Shown here piece after piece: positions 1 through 8,937 of a stretch of 64,000 bases of DNA. The stretch is taken from positions 6,982 through 70,981 of the forward strand of contig CAZJRB010000021.1 in assembly GCA_964547995.1 (NCBI GenBank), in the 5' to 3' direction. How positions within the stretch are numbered: the first letter of the stretch is position 1; every line of letters starts with the position of its first letter. This DNA comes from CAZJRB01 sp964547995 (GTDB taxonomy: Bacteria; Planctomycetota; Planctomycetia; Pirellulales; Thermoguttaceae). Both the position numbers and the translations under genes were made by a program. The notes beneath the pieces were generated by a model that saw only the letters and a program-made list of their open reading frames with translations, did no database searches and had not been told where the DNA came from.

Positions 1-56
1 TATTTCGACTACGGATCAGCCAGGTCGGTCGTGGGAAGAAGAAAAAGGAAAGAGCG

Positions 57-1113
57 ATGTTCGTCTCAGTGCGATTCAGGGCGTGTAGAACGCCACGTCG
101 AGAAGCCTTCACGTTGGTGGAACTTTTGGTTGTCATCTCCATCATCGGGATTCTGATAGCGATGCTCTTGCCGGCGGTTCAGGCAGCGCGCGAGGCGGCG
201 CGCGAAATGCCTGAACAACCTGAAGCAGATAGGCCTGGCCTGCCTCAACTATGAGCAGGTCTGGAAATGCCTGCCCCCGATCCAGGTTGCCGTCGACGCC
301 GACTATGCGAAATACGAGTGGACGACCTCGTCGTGGGGTATCGCGATCTTGCCGCATTTGGAGCAGAAACCGCTTTACGACCTGTACGACCCCACGCTGA
401 GAATGTACCAGCAAGACCCCGCTTTGCTCAAGGAATACATTGCAGAAATGAAATGCCCGAGCGACAGGCCCGATAAACTCGTCTTCTTGCTGTATCCTCC
501 GGAACGACCTTGGGTGTACAATCTGAAGGGCGTGGCCCCGTCCTCGTATTGCGCCAACGCGGGCGCCAGCATGGAAATCCCCAGTTCCATGCTGGATTCG
601 GCCTATGACCATCCCGCGTGGATGGAAAACCCGGTGGCCCCCCCGGGCGTGCCGTCGGGTTGGGCCGGTCCCATGTCGATCATCTTGGGCGACCGGTATG
701 GTGCGCGTCCCACCATGGCCAAGATCCGCGATGGCGCCTCGAACACCTTTATGTTCGGCGAACACCACATCGCGCCAGAGGGCCACGAAACCGGAGCTAA
801 ACCTTGGGACGGCCCAGGCCGCGAAAAAACGTGGTCCTACGGTTTCTACAACAGCAACTGGTCGTCCGTATTCCCCTCCTCGCCACTGAATCGCCATACC
901 ATGACGCACGACTATTGCGTCGGCACGCTGGGGATATACCGCTATGCCTGTGAACGAGGCGGTTGGGGAGCGAATCATGTCGGCGGGATGCACATTGCGA
1001 TGGCCGATGGTTCGGTACACTTTATCGAGGACACGATCAACATGGAAATCTTCCACGCACTGGCCACGAAAGCGGGTGGTGAAGTCGACAACTTGAGTCA
1101 GAAGCACAAGTGA
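57..1113 (+). pseudogene. DUF1559 pseudopilin-like protein, frameshifted
   Basis: Planctomycete DUF1559 proteins carry a type IV prepilin-like N-terminus and are probably exported and processed like pseudopilins; their role is unknown. The first frame (57-254) gives the prepilin motif FTLVELLVVISIIGILIAML followed by PAVQAAREAAR. At about base 204 one extra base shifts the frame. The second frame reads KCLNNLKQIGLACLNYEQ, the usual continuation, and runs to 1113, ending with the family's H-G-(G)-M-H-x-x-x-A-D-G-S type C-terminus (GGMHIAMADGSVHFIEDT). A purine-rich Shine-Dalgarno (AAGGAAAGAG) precedes the ATG. Together the two frames give a normal family length of about 350 residues. The frameshift is either a true lesion or a single-base sequencing error. 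The lipoprotein gene 42 bp downstream is the usual partner. Confidence 0.85.
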
Positions 1114-1155
1114 CGGCGAATCGAACAAGTTTGCGAAAGGAGATGAAACAGTAAG

Positions 1156-1590
1156 ATGACAAGCCAACTCCAACGCGTCTTGATCCTCTCACTGCTTTGC
1201 CTCTTCACGGTCGGTTGCGGGGGACCCAATTTGGCTCCCGTCTCGGGCACGGTGACACTCGACGGAAAACCGGTCGACGGGATTCGAGTTACCTTTGAAC
1301 CGATTGTCGGTGAGTCGGACGTCACGGATGAAGAGTATTACACTTCGTTTGGAATCACCGACGACCGGGGACATTATGAAATGCAAACAGAGGTGCATGA
1401 CAAGTTAAAAACAGGGGCCGTCGTTGGGAAATCTGCCGTCCGCTTCCTTTGCACGAAACGAGAAAACTTCATGAACAAGGGCTTAGAGGATTCACGGGCG
1501 ATCCACGATCTCCCCGAGTCCGCACGGGACAAGAGCATGAAGTACACCGTGGAGAAATCGGGGAGCACGGAGGCAAACTTCGATCTCTAG
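1156..1590 (+). CDS. small carboxypeptidase-regulatory-like lipoprotein
   Basis: 144 residues. It has a lipoprotein signal with a lipobox ending at the Cys of FTVGCGG (residue 22), then PVSGTVTLDGKPVDGIRVTFEP. That is the start of the carboxypeptidase-regulatory-like/transthyretin-like beta-sandwich seen in many planctomycete lipoproteins, including the G-x-Y turn in the second half (TDDRGHYEM). It is probably anchored in a membrane facing the periplasm; no catalytic function is expected. AAGGAGAT lies just upstream of the ATG. It follows the DUF1559 gene by 42 bp on the same strand, the standard planctomycete pair, so the two are probably co-transcribed. Confidence 0.8.
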   Translation: MTSQLQRVLILSLLCLFTVGCGGPNLAPVSGTVTLDGKPVDGIRVTFEPIVGESDVTDEEYYTSFGITDDRGHYEMQTEVHDKLKTGAVVGKSAVRFLCTKRENFMNKGLEDSRAIHDLPESARDKSMKYTVEKSGSTEANFDL

Positions 1591-1691
1591 CCCGGCCCGG
1601 CCCGGCCCTCGTTGGCGCGGCGTGTTTGACAGCAAGCGCGCCGAGATGAAAATGGCGGGAACGCTCACCAACGGGCGCCGCCGAGGGGGCC

Positions 1692-2480
1692 TCACACCGT
1701 CCACTCATGGGCCGGGCAGGGCGGAAGCATCCGGCCGGCGCCGCTCTGTTGCAAGGGGATGGTTTGCCGGATCCGAATTCCGGGAGAATGCCCTCCCGGC
1801 AACCGAACCGCCAGCGCAAGCCGGTACCGCTCGTCGAGCCCGATTTGCGCGAACTGCCACGAGCCGGGCTCATCGCGGCAATCTCCGGTAAAGCAGACCG
1901 CGGGCGGACGGTCCCCGCAAAGCGTGAAGGCAAAACTGTCCAGCGGGATCGACAACCCGACGCCCCGGGCCTTGATGTACGCCTCCTTGAGCGTCCAAAG
2001 CCGGAAGAACGTCACGCGCCGTTGCTCGGGCAACTCGTTTTCGACGGCCGACGCCTCCGCCGCAGCGAAGAACCGCCGGGCCAGGGGAAGGTATTTCAGG
2101 CGGCGGTTCGTGTCCTCGATGTCCACGCCGATCTCTTGCCCCGACGCTACCGCGCAGGCGACTACTCCGGCGGTGTGCGACAGGTTGAAGCTCAGCGGCA
2201 GCCCGGCCGGCTTGACCAAACCGGGTTTGCCGAATGCGTTGCGGGCGAACTCCAGCGAGGACGGCTCGCCGCCGGCGTAGTGCGACAAGACCGTGCGCGC
2301 CAGCGCCCTGGTTACCAGACACTGGTGGCGGCCCTTCTCGAACGCGAATTGCCGCACTTGTGCCGTTTCATCCGCCGAGAGCAATTGGCGATAGCGCGCG
2401 AGCAGCCGCGAGTCGGTCACCTCATCCGACCGTACGTACCACAGATCGACGTCAATTCCGTCCGGCAGGAGTGTACCCAT
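1692..2480 (-). CDS. 4'-phosphopantetheinyl transferase, Sfp/Gsp type
   Basis: 262 residues, the size of Sfp-type enzymes. These transfer 4'-phosphopantetheine from CoA to a serine of acyl or peptidyl carrier proteins in the cytoplasm. The family signatures are present: FNLSHTAGVVACAV, the Mg-binding GVDIEDTNRR, and W-T-L-K-E-A-Y-I-K-A-R-G near residues 165-176, which supplies the Glu and Lys of the active site. It begins 36 bp after the stop of the DUF1570 gene on the same strand and may share its transcript. No polyketide or peptide synthase lies in the window, so the carrier protein served is unknown; it could be the general fatty-acid ACP if no AcpS exists elsewhere. Confidence 0.9.
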   Translation of the reverse strand: MGTLLPDGIDVDLWYVRSDEVTDSRLLARYRQLLSADETAQVRQFAFEKGRHQCLVTRALARTVLSHYAGGEPSSLEFARNAFGKPGLVKPAGLPLSFNLSHTAGVVACAVASGQEIGVDIEDTNRRLKYLPLARRFFAAAEASAVENELPEQRRVTFFRLWTLKEAYIKARGVGLSIPLDSFAFTLCGDRPPAVCFTGDCRDEPGSWQFAQIGLDERYRLALAVRLPGGHSPGIRIRQTIPLQQSGAGRMLPPCPAHEWTV

Positions 2481-2516
2481 CGTTGATCCCGAAGCTCCAC
2501 ACTCGTCCGCGGTATT

Positions 2517-4013
2517 CTACTGCCCGGCGGCCTGCGAGGCTGCCTCCATAAACTCTCGATACTGCTTGTCGAGTTCGCTGTAGCTGACGCCGGCCAGGTC
2601 GGCGAACAGGTTCGGATCGTTGTTGCCGTCGTAAACGGCGGAGAGGAAGGCGACCATGGCATCGCGGTAGCGGCCGCCCTCGTAATAGACGAGGAAATTG
2701 GTCAGCCCGGCCATCTCGCTGTAGATGGTGGCGATCCGCGGGTCGGCCTGCATCTTCTCCATGCCGTAGGTGCTCAGTTCGGCCAGGGGGATATGGAACT
2801 TGTCGTTCAGCAGTCGGAACCGTGCGGCGTACATCCGATCGTCGTCCAGCCCGCCAAGCACCCAGTAGCCCTTCTCCCGGTGCAGCGATTCCATGTACAC
2901 GGCAATCCCTTCGACGATCCAGAAGTTGGCGTTGCGTCCCACGGTGTTTGCAACCCGCCGCGACTGGTGGAAGAGTTGGTGGGTGGCTTCGTGGTAGAGG
3001 GTCCGGTCGTCAGGGTCCTCGCCGGCGAAGAAGTACGCCGTCCGGGTTCCCTCCATGTAAACGCCGACCGAGATACCGATGTTCGGCATAATCGGCTTCA
3101 GTGCCTTGACGTAGTCTTCGCGGTTGCGGAAATAGTCGATCCGGAAACGCTGCGGCCTGCGCGATTGGGCTTGTGCCCGCCCGTTGAACAAGGCGATCAC
3201 TTGTGCCTGTGAGGCATAATAGCGAAAGAACATCCGGCGCCAGATGTGGTGCAATTGCTCCAATTTTTCCCCCAGCGCCACCGCACCTTCGATGCTGTGA
3301 TTCGTGCGGATCTGGTAGTGCTCGGTCTCGACGATCCAGCCCTGCCGGATGTCCCGGTGAATCCGTGCATCGGCTTCTGCGGTGATCCACCGGCCGTTGT
3401 GGCGGCGCTGGCCTCCCTCGAGTTTTTCGACGTGGGCTTCCCGCACCCAGCCGAATTTCTCGTGCCACACCATTCTGTTCTTGAACTGGTTGACTTCAAA
3501 AGCCGTGTGCCAGCGCGTGATGCCTGTTTCTTTGTCGTGGTATTTCTGGTGGCCGAACAGCCTCCTAAGCCCCTCGTGGTCGGGATAGGCGTGGATGGCC
3601 CGGATGGCGAGCGTGCAGGCAAGCGACGGCCGGTGCGACACTGCCCGCTGCGCGAGCCGATACATTTCCTTGGCGTGCGTCCGCCGGATCTTCCAATATT
3701 GGCTGTGCCACTTCTCCACCAAATCCGGCGCATTCTCGGGCAGATCGTCCACTCCGGTTTCGTCCGGCAATATCGGGACGTAGAGCTTGTAAGGATCCTG
3801 GGCCTTCAGTGTCGACCGGGTCTGGCGGGCCTGCTCGGCCATTCCCAGTCGCTCGCAGGTCTTGGCCACTTGCTCCAAGTCGGCGGCGTACTTGTCATGG
3901 AGCTTTTCGGCGTCGTCCGTAAAGCGGTCTGCCCGGGCGTGGGAAAAGGCGGAAAGGAGCAGCCACCCCCCAATAAGGGTGGCGGCCCAGGTGGATTTGC
4001 GTGTGATAAGCAT
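2517..4013 (-). CDS. secreted DUF1570-type putative metallopeptidase
   Basis: 498 residues with an N-terminal signal peptide (ATLIGGWLLLSAFSHARA). The first third is helical and charged. The C-terminal half carries the DUF1570/peptidase MA-like core: LYHEATHQLFHQSRR around residue 340 (an H-E-x-x-H variant) followed by FWIVEGIAVYMES, where the glutamate of the VEG motif could be the third zinc ligand. This resembles gluzincin-like enzymes, but substrate and activity are unproven. It probably acts outside the cytoplasm. A smaller paralog with the same two motifs lies at 60155-61099. The ATG start has no clear Shine-Dalgarno. Confidence 0.75.
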   Translation of the reverse strand: MLITRKSTWAATLIGGWLLLSAFSHARADRFTDDAEKLHDKYAADLEQVAKTCERLGMAEQARQTRSTLKAQDPYKLYVPILPDETGVDDLPENAPDLVEKWHSQYWKIRRTHAKEMYRLAQRAVSHRPSLACTLAIRAIHAYPDHEGLRRLFGHQKYHDKETGITRWHTAFEVNQFKNRMVWHEKFGWVREAHVEKLEGGQRRHNGRWITAEADARIHRDIRQGWIVETEHYQIRTNHSIEGAVALGEKLEQLHHIWRRMFFRYYASQAQVIALFNGRAQAQSRRPQRFRIDYFRNREDYVKALKPIMPNIGISVGVYMEGTRTAYFFAGEDPDDRTLYHEATHQLFHQSRRVANTVGRNANFWIVEGIAVYMESLHREKGYWVLGGLDDDRMYAARFRLLNDKFHIPLAELSTYGMEKMQADPRIATIYSEMAGLTNFLVYYEGGRYRDAMVAFLSAVYDGNNDPNLFADLAGVSYSELDKQYREFMEAASQAAGQ

Positions 4014-4192
4014 GTTCGCCAGTTTTGGGGATCAACCGCAGCAGGGCCCTTGATTGTATTCTACTTCCTTTTCGGCGACTTTTCCAGTTGCGTTTCGCAT
4101 GACGATACGATCCACCAACGAGTTTACTTTTCTTGCAATTCGCAGTTTTGTAACACTTCAGCTATCTGAAGCGAGGTGTGAGAGGAGGAAAA

Positions 4193-4372
4193 ATGGGAAG
4201 TAGGGGAAAAGGGGAATTGTCGATTCAAGAGTATGAGCTAAGCAGCCGGGCGCCGGCCGGCGAAACCAGGCTTACTGATTGGGCCGCCGAGCACGCCGAT
4301 CAGCTCGGTCGCCGCTACGCCAGCGAACTGGCCCGGCGACGAAATCGTACGCAGGCGTATGAGAAGCTGTGA
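4193..4372 (+). CDS. small hypothetical protein (59 aa)
   Basis: A short charged ORF whose ATG at 4193 is preceded at good spacing by GAGGAGG. The product is Glu/Arg-rich and probably helical (DWAAEHADQLGRRYASELAR) with no recognisable domain. A GTG at 4178 would add five residues. It lies alone between divergent neighbours. The strong ribosome site is the only support, so it may not be a real gene. Confidence 0.3.
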   Translation: MGSRGKGELSIQEYELSSRAPAGETRLTDWAAEHADQLGRRYASELARRRNRTQAYEKL

Positions 4373-4477
4373 AGGGGAGCTATGAGCGACAGGGAACTCC
4401 GCGGCTATATTTCCCGGGCCGGACAACGGATCCGCTGCCGCGGACCCCGTTTCCCCTTTCACTTCCAATGGGCAGGG

Positions 4478-4879
4478 TCACCATGCCCCTCGAAGCGCTC
4501 GAAGCCCATCCGACGACTTTTGATATCCCATGAACCGCCACTGCGACCATGGACGTGCCTTGATAGGAGGGATGAATTCGTACTTCCAGGCAATCACACA
4601 CCCCGGCAGTTGTTGCCTCAGCTCCTGCACCGCTTCGGCTGAAACCGACGTGTTGCGAAGATCAAGACATCGAAGCCCCGAGAGCTTCCGCAGGTGCAGC
4701 AAGCCTTTGTCCGCCACGTCTGAGCCGTTAAGTCCAAGGTAGGTCAGAGATCGGAGACTTGCCACGCTTGGCAGGTCTTCGTCTTTCGTTTTCGACGGCA
4801 ATCGCAGGTCAACGAGATTCCGAAACTTTGCCAGCCGGTCGACGTCTGCCGGCTCGAAATTATCGAGCAATACGCCCAC
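4478..4879 (-). pseudogene. 3' part of a frameshifted membrane/leucine-rich-repeat-like protein
   Basis: This 133-residue frame encodes leucine-rich-repeat-like units: FRNLVDLRLPSKTKDEDLPS, LRSLTYLGLNGSDVADKGL and LSGLRCLDLRNTSVSAEAV, then a tail ending in GCVIAWKYEF. It continues the protein whose N-terminus lies in another frame at 4860-5417. The intact paralog at 5442-6236 has a matching linker and a similar repeat domain in one frame, so this was probably one gene disrupted by a frameshift or sequencing error near 4870-4880. The first residues (GVLLDNFEPADVDRL) are probably internal rather than a true start. Confidence 0.6.
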
Positions 4880-5417
4880 GACGCGCCAGAAGCTCGGGCA
4901 CCAACGCTCCGCCGAATTTCCAGAGCCAATTGGGGCCTTCCCATCGCGTGGTGACGCGTGCGCCGTCCCCGAGTTCTCGGATAGCTTCCCGTTCCTTTTG
5001 GCGTCTCCATTCGGCGGTTGCGAAATACGAGCAGCAGACCGCCACCGCGGTCACGAACAGGAGCAAGTGTTTGATGCCGAACTGAAACCGGGCCCGACGC
5101 CGTCGCCAGATCTCGTAACCCCCGACGAGCGGCGCCACCCATCCCAGTGCAATAACAATGTCGCAGGCCAGATAGAACACGTTGAATTCAGTTACCCAAA
5201 CCGTGATTGACCAGATGGACGCGCAGCCATGCTCGTCATAATCATAATCCCGAACCAGCCAGGTGAATGGCCATCCGTGGTGGGCATAGTAGTGCGTACG
5301 AAATACCCACACATACTCTACTCTCTCAGCCGGGAGAACGACTATTGTCGCGAGGGCGATTGCGGCCAACAGCACCAGCCACGTTGTTGCGTGCAAATTG
5401 CACCAACGTCTAGTCAT
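4860..5417 (-). CDS. membrane protein, 5' part of a frameshifted membrane/LRR-like gene
   Basis: 185 residues with three hydrophobic segments: TTWLVLLAAIALATIVVL at the N-terminus, VFYLACDIVIALGWVAPLVG in the middle, and LLLFVTAVAVCCSYFA. A soluble region begins with the motif GARVTTRWEGPNWLWKFGG. The same order occurs in the neighbour at 5442-6236. The frame closes soon after VPELLARRGR, and the sequence resumes as leucine-rich-repeat-like units in the frame at 4478-4879. The start lies 24 bp after the stop of the upstream paralog, so the two probably form an operon. Function unknown. Confidence 0.6.
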   Translation of the reverse strand: MTRRWCNLHATTWLVLLAAIALATIVVLPAERVEYVWVFRTHYYAHHGWPFTWLVRDYDYDEHGCASIWSITVWVTEFNVFYLACDIVIALGWVAPLVGGYEIWRRRRARFQFGIKHLLLFVTAVAVCCSYFATAEWRRQKEREAIRELGDGARVTTRWEGPNWLWKFGGALVPELLARRGRIAR

Positions 5418-5441
5418 GGTCCGGACGCAGAAAGGGAAAAG

Positions 5442-6236
5442 TTAATCTCCTGTTTTTACTTCAATATGCGGTAACGCCTCTTTCAGTTTATGAAGGTCCT
5501 CATCGGCAATGCTTCCCTTGGCTAAGGAAACGGCTTCCAGATGTGACAAATCTCCCAAGCACTCAATAAGACCGTCAACATTGTCGATACTCACGTTGTC
5601 TAGCAATACGAGCCTGTGCAGGTAGTGGAAACTCTCAATTGCCTCGACATCCTTCGCCGTGAGTTCGTCGCCGTAAAAGTGTACTCGGTTCACATTCCAG
5701 AACATCTCGATTCTATCAGCAAATCTCCACGCCCAATCCGGTGCAGTGAAGTCCCACAGAGTCAGCGCCCTGCCCTGCAAACCTGCTGCTCCCCGCTCCT
5801 CCGCGACATGTCTTACGTAGCGCACGCGGAGATATGAGCAGCCCACGGCAGCGAGAGCTATCACGATGAACACACTTCTCAGTGAATACTGTACGGGCTG
5901 CCCTCGCTTTCTTCGCCACCATTCCCAAAGCCCTCCGGCTAATGCGATAACCACAAGGGCAAGAGCAATGTCAATAATAAGATAACCTAGGCGAAACTCT
6001 CGAAGAGAAGCCGAATCGGTCAATCCCCATGCTGTAGGCAAAGTGTTCTGGGTAACAATGCGGGGGCAAACCGTCCTGTGGAGGTACACCAGGGGAAATC
6101 CGTGTTCTGCGTACTGGTTGTTCCACCTCCGGCTTCCGGGTTGTGGTTTGCTGCACGGCACAATGAGCACCACCATGAGAATGGTGGTGAACAACACCAT
6201 GACCCACGTTGATGGATGCGGACAATAGTTGCGCAT
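5442..6236 (-). CDS. membrane protein with C-terminal leucine-rich-repeat-like domain
   Basis: 264 residues. Predicted membrane helices are at the N-terminus (WVMVLFTTILMVVLIVP), near residue 90 (LIIDIALALVVIALAGGL) and near residue 122 (VFIVIALAAVGCSYL). After a conserved linker (LTLWDFTAPDWAWRFADRI) comes a repeat-like region with regularly spaced leucines (FHYLHRLVLLDNVSIDNVDG, LSHLEAVSLAKGSIADEDL). It is an intact paralog of the frameshifted gene just downstream. Its start lies only 5 bp after the stop of the orphan RHS tail, so it is probably co-transcribed with it. One possibility is an immunity-type role against that tail, but nothing in the sequence proves it. Confidence 0.65.
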   Translation of the reverse strand: MRNYCPHPSTWVMVLFTTILMVVLIVPCSKPQPGSRRWNNQYAEHGFPLVYLHRTVCPRIVTQNTLPTAWGLTDSASLREFRLGYLIIDIALALVVIALAGGLWEWWRRKRGQPVQYSLRSVFIVIALAAVGCSYLRVRYVRHVAEERGAAGLQGRALTLWDFTAPDWAWRFADRIEMFWNVNRVHFYGDELTAKDVEAIESFHYLHRLVLLDNVSIDNVDGLIECLGDLSHLEAVSLAKGSIADEDLHKLKEALPHIEVKTGD

Positions 6237-6241
6237 CGGAT

Positions 6242-7309
6242 CTACTTCACTATCCTGATAGGCGGTGTCGATCGGTATTGGACGGGAGGCTGGACACTTC
6301 CAGGTGGTGGAAGCGGCAATCGGACCCCATATTTTGGCGGAAACAACGCCGTAAAGGGCGCCGGGTTCAATTCCGCTTGGATCACAAAATTACTCGGCCA
6401 CCAGACCTGCATCATATTGGAAATCGCAGCGAGATGGCTAGCCGAAGGTCTATCTGATACGGACATTGGTAATAGTGTCGCCCCTACTTTTCCCCCTCCA
6501 ACTGTGACAAACCCCCAGCGTAGCGAGCCGAGCCAGGTTCCCGTCTCTTTGCAGATCGCTGCCGTCTCAAGTTCGTACGTCACTGAGTTCTTTATGTCGA
6601 TACCCACACCAGGTTCGTCCTGCATGATTGCAGATCGTACTGAACGCGTGCCCCCCGGTCCTATGGAAACGTACCCTGTTTGCCGCCGATACTCTGGGGC
6701 AAGCGCCTCCGTAAAGAAAATGGTAGGTTTCCCCGAAGGAAAGTACTTCGGACTCACGTCCAACATCACGCCAGCACTGACGGCCGTCCCTTCCTTTCCC
6801 GTCGTGCGTTTCGCCACAATATCTTTGTAAAAAGGGTCTTGTTCCTGGTAGGTCCCCGGGATGCCTAGCATATGCAGATTGTAAAACCCGCCTCCTTTCG
6901 TATAATATGGGCGAACGGTTTGCACAAATGTGATTTCCTTACATGAAGAACATTTCTTGTTCAGAACGAACTCAATCGTTATATCTACACCCGACTTCAT
7001 GTAACCACGTCGTTGGCCTTCTTCACGCAGCACCCTGACATTGACCTTGAACTCGCCGTATTGCGTTTTCCGGGTATTTGCCTTCCAAACCGACAAGTCT
7101 CTATTCAAGACATTCGTTGCAAGCCCAAAAGGGTTCGTCTGCAACCCATCCGGATCCGTGGACTGTGTTGGCGAATTCCCCACGTACCGGGTAAGATTTG
7201 CGTCATTGCCGGCGTATCCCAGCGGCGCACCACTTCTGAATAGATCCAACTTACCCTGTCGGGCCGCCGATGATGATTTGTTGGAACACGGCATCAATGT
7301 ACTCGCCAT
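6242..7309 (-). CDS. orphan RHS-repeat-associated core fragment with unrecognised C-terminal domain
   Basis: The open frame is 355 codons, but coding likeness starts near 7250. There the product reads GAPLGYAGNDANLTRYVGNS followed by PTQSTDPDGLQ, the conserved junction that ends RHS cores and precedes the variable C-terminal tail. The remaining about 290 residues contain a CSSCKE pair of cysteines and no toxin fold I can name, ending in a Pro-rich tail. No YD-repeat core precedes it here. It therefore looks like a displaced RHS C-terminal module, of the kind that accumulates downstream of RHS loci. Its first 60 bp overlap the upstream frame, and it stops 5 bp before a membrane-protein gene. 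The translation start is uncertain. Confidence 0.55.
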   Translation of the reverse strand: MASTLMPCSNKSSSAARQGKLDLFRSGAPLGYAGNDANLTRYVGNSPTQSTDPDGLQTNPFGLATNVLNRDLSVWKANTRKTQYGEFKVNVRVLREEGQRRGYMKSGVDITIEFVLNKKCSSCKEITFVQTVRPYYTKGGGFYNLHMLGIPGTYQEQDPFYKDIVAKRTTGKEGTAVSAGVMLDVSPKYFPSGKPTIFFTEALAPEYRRQTGYVSIGPGGTRSVRSAIMQDEPGVGIDIKNSVTYELETAAICKETGTWLGSLRWGFVTVGGGKVGATLLPMSVSDRPSASHLAAISNMMQVWWPSNFVIQAELNPAPFTALFPPKYGVRLPLPPPGSVQPPVQYRSTPPIRIVK

Positions 7310-7850
7310 TGGGTTTCTCCTTGGGCTTGTGTGCTTTTTGAGTCTGTTTTCGCGTCCACGGGGCTATCTGGACAAGTTGCCGCAGCAACAAGGCCAGCTC
7401 GACAGGATGCCCCTTCTCGTGCGGCTCGAACAGGTCCGTGCTGCAATGAATGCTGACTTCGTTTTGGGCAATGTACAACTGCCGATTCCTGGGAAATAGA
7501 TAGCGGGCCAGCAAGTAATCCTGCTCCGCCTCGGCCACCCAGTTCGTGTTCTCCAGGTGCCGGGCACGGCAGCCGAGAAACAGTCCCAGCATTTCACGGG
7601 GCGTAACGGCTCGCAGGTCCGAGCCGCACTGCTGCGCCTTTACAGACAGCCCGTGCTTATCGAGGATGTATTCATCCGTTTGCGACGAGAAGCCGCCGCG
7701 CCCCAAGCGTAGGCCACGATTCTCGATCCTGCACGGGCGCTTCCTTTGTACACCAACTGACTCATACTCGGCGCCGCTACGCGAATTCTGTCTGTGTGGC
7801 AAAGCGTTGTCAACCCTCCCTGTCCCCTCTGTTGGGTGATGTTCCGTCAA
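7251..7850 (-). CDS. hypothetical protein, probably an N-truncated fragment
   Basis: 199 residues. The first about 50 look non-coding, but from DEYILDKHGLSVKAQQCGSD onward the sequence has protein-like character: AVTPREMLGLFLGCRARH, then a helical hairpin resembling one TPR (AEQDYLLARYLFPRNRQLYI), and an end at AVFQQIIIGGPTG. I do not recognise the family with certainty. The helical part would fit the C-terminal region of a larger planctomycete protein whose N-terminus has been lost. It overlaps the RHS-tail frame by about 60 bp. Either it is a genuine short gene or a relic in a rearranged island. The start at 7850 is arbitrary. Confidence 0.4.
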   Translation of the reverse strand: MTEHHPTEGTGRVDNALPHRQNSRSGAEYESVGVQRKRPCRIENRGLRLGRGGFSSQTDEYILDKHGLSVKAQQCGSDLRAVTPREMLGLFLGCRARHLENTNWVAEAEQDYLLARYLFPRNRQLYIAQNEVSIHCSTDLFEPHEKGHPVELALLLRQLVQIAPWTRKQTQKAHKPKEKPNGEYIDAVFQQIIIGGPTG

Positions 7851-7970
7851 ATCCGCTGCGCCCGAAACACCCCAATCCTTTGGTTCGTCGACAGAATCTC
7901 TGTTATATTCCTTCTGGCTTCTCGCCTGGGTAATGGGGTGACGCTTCTTGGATCGTAGTACCAGGGGGTT

Positions 7971-8807
7971 ATGCCGCGTAAAGGCGACCCTGCAAACAAG
8001 TCGGCAATACTATACCCCCCTGCGGTGGCAAGCGTGAACGATTCATCCAACTTGACTTCACATTCCCCAAGCGCCGAGACCATGCCGCGTTTGCGTCGCC
8101 TGGACATCGCGGCGGTCGTTTTCGCGCTGGTGCTGCCGTCCGTGCTCACCTGGCTCTACTTCATCGTCCTTCAAAACACCCTGTCGAGTGTCCAGCAAGG
8201 GGTCTACACCGCGGGCAAGGTGGTCCAGTTCGGCTTTCCGGTTTTTTGGGTCGTGGCGATCCAGCGTGCGCGTCTGCGGTTGAAATTTCCCGGCAGGGCG
8301 GGCATTATCGAAGGGGCTCTTTTCGGCGCCGCGGTGTTTGCCTTGATGTTGTTGACGTACTTCGGCTGGCTCAAACCGAGCGGCAGCTTCGGTGCGCCGG
8401 GCGAGGCGATCTGCCGGCGCGTGGCGAGCTTCGGCGTCGATCGCCCGTTGCCGTTTCTCACCCTGGCCGTGTTCTATTCGCTGATCCATTCGTTTTTTGA
8501 AGAATACTACTACCGGTGGTTCGTGTTCGGGCAGTTGCAGCGGTTCGTGCCGGTCGCGGTGGCGATTCTCATTTCGAGCCTCGGATTCATGGGCCACCAT
8601 GTGATTATCCTGGGGCACTATTTCGGCTACGACTCGTGGATCACCCCGGTTTTTGCGCTGGCAATTGCCGTCGGCGGGGCCGTTTGGGCGTGGATCTACT
8701 ACCGCAGCGGATCCCTGCTGGGACCCTGGATCAGCCACTTCTTCGTCGATGCCGCGATATTCGCGATCGGGTACAACGTCGTCAGCGGAACATTCGCCGG
8801 GCCGTAG
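7971..8807 (+). CDS. CPBP-family intramembrane glutamic endopeptidase
   Basis: 278 residues from the first ATG, which has AGGGGG upstream. A second ATG at 8082 (MPRLRRLDIAAVV) would give 241 residues and begins right at the first membrane helix, so it is a strong alternative. There are several hydrophobic helices, and the three CPBP (Abi/CAAX protease-like) motifs are visible: EEYYYRW (E-E-x-x-x-R), FMGHHVIILGHYF, and a C-terminal SHFFVDAAIF. Family members cleave prenylated or membrane substrates within the bilayer; the substrate here is unknown. It stands alone between the minus-strand RHS island and the giant alpha-2-macroglobulin-like gene. Confidence 0.8.
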   Translation: MPRKGDPANKSAILYPPAVASVNDSSNLTSHSPSAETMPRLRRLDIAAVVFALVLPSVLTWLYFIVLQNTLSSVQQGVYTAGKVVQFGFPVFWVVAIQRARLRLKFPGRAGIIEGALFGAAVFALMLLTYFGWLKPSGSFGAPGEAICRRVASFGVDRPLPFLTLAVFYSLIHSFFEEYYYRWFVFGQLQRFVPVAVAILISSLGFMGHHVIILGHYFGYDSWITPVFALAIAVGGAVWAWIYYRSGSLLGPWISHFFVDAAIFAIGYNVVSGTFAGP

Positions 8808-8937
8808 ATACGGGGTTGATCGCGCAGTTTACCCGTCTTTTACCAAAACCTGACACAAATCCCACCATTCGGCGGTCCGGGAGGGTATACTAACCTACGT
8901 ATTGCCACTTCCCCCAACCTTCATTCGGAGAGATCCC

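Noticed and set aside
7847..8149. A minus-strand 100-codon frame upstream of the 7251-7850 fragment as its missing N-terminus
   Set aside because: It is antisense to the CPBP gene and its product shows no continuity of domain with the fragment.
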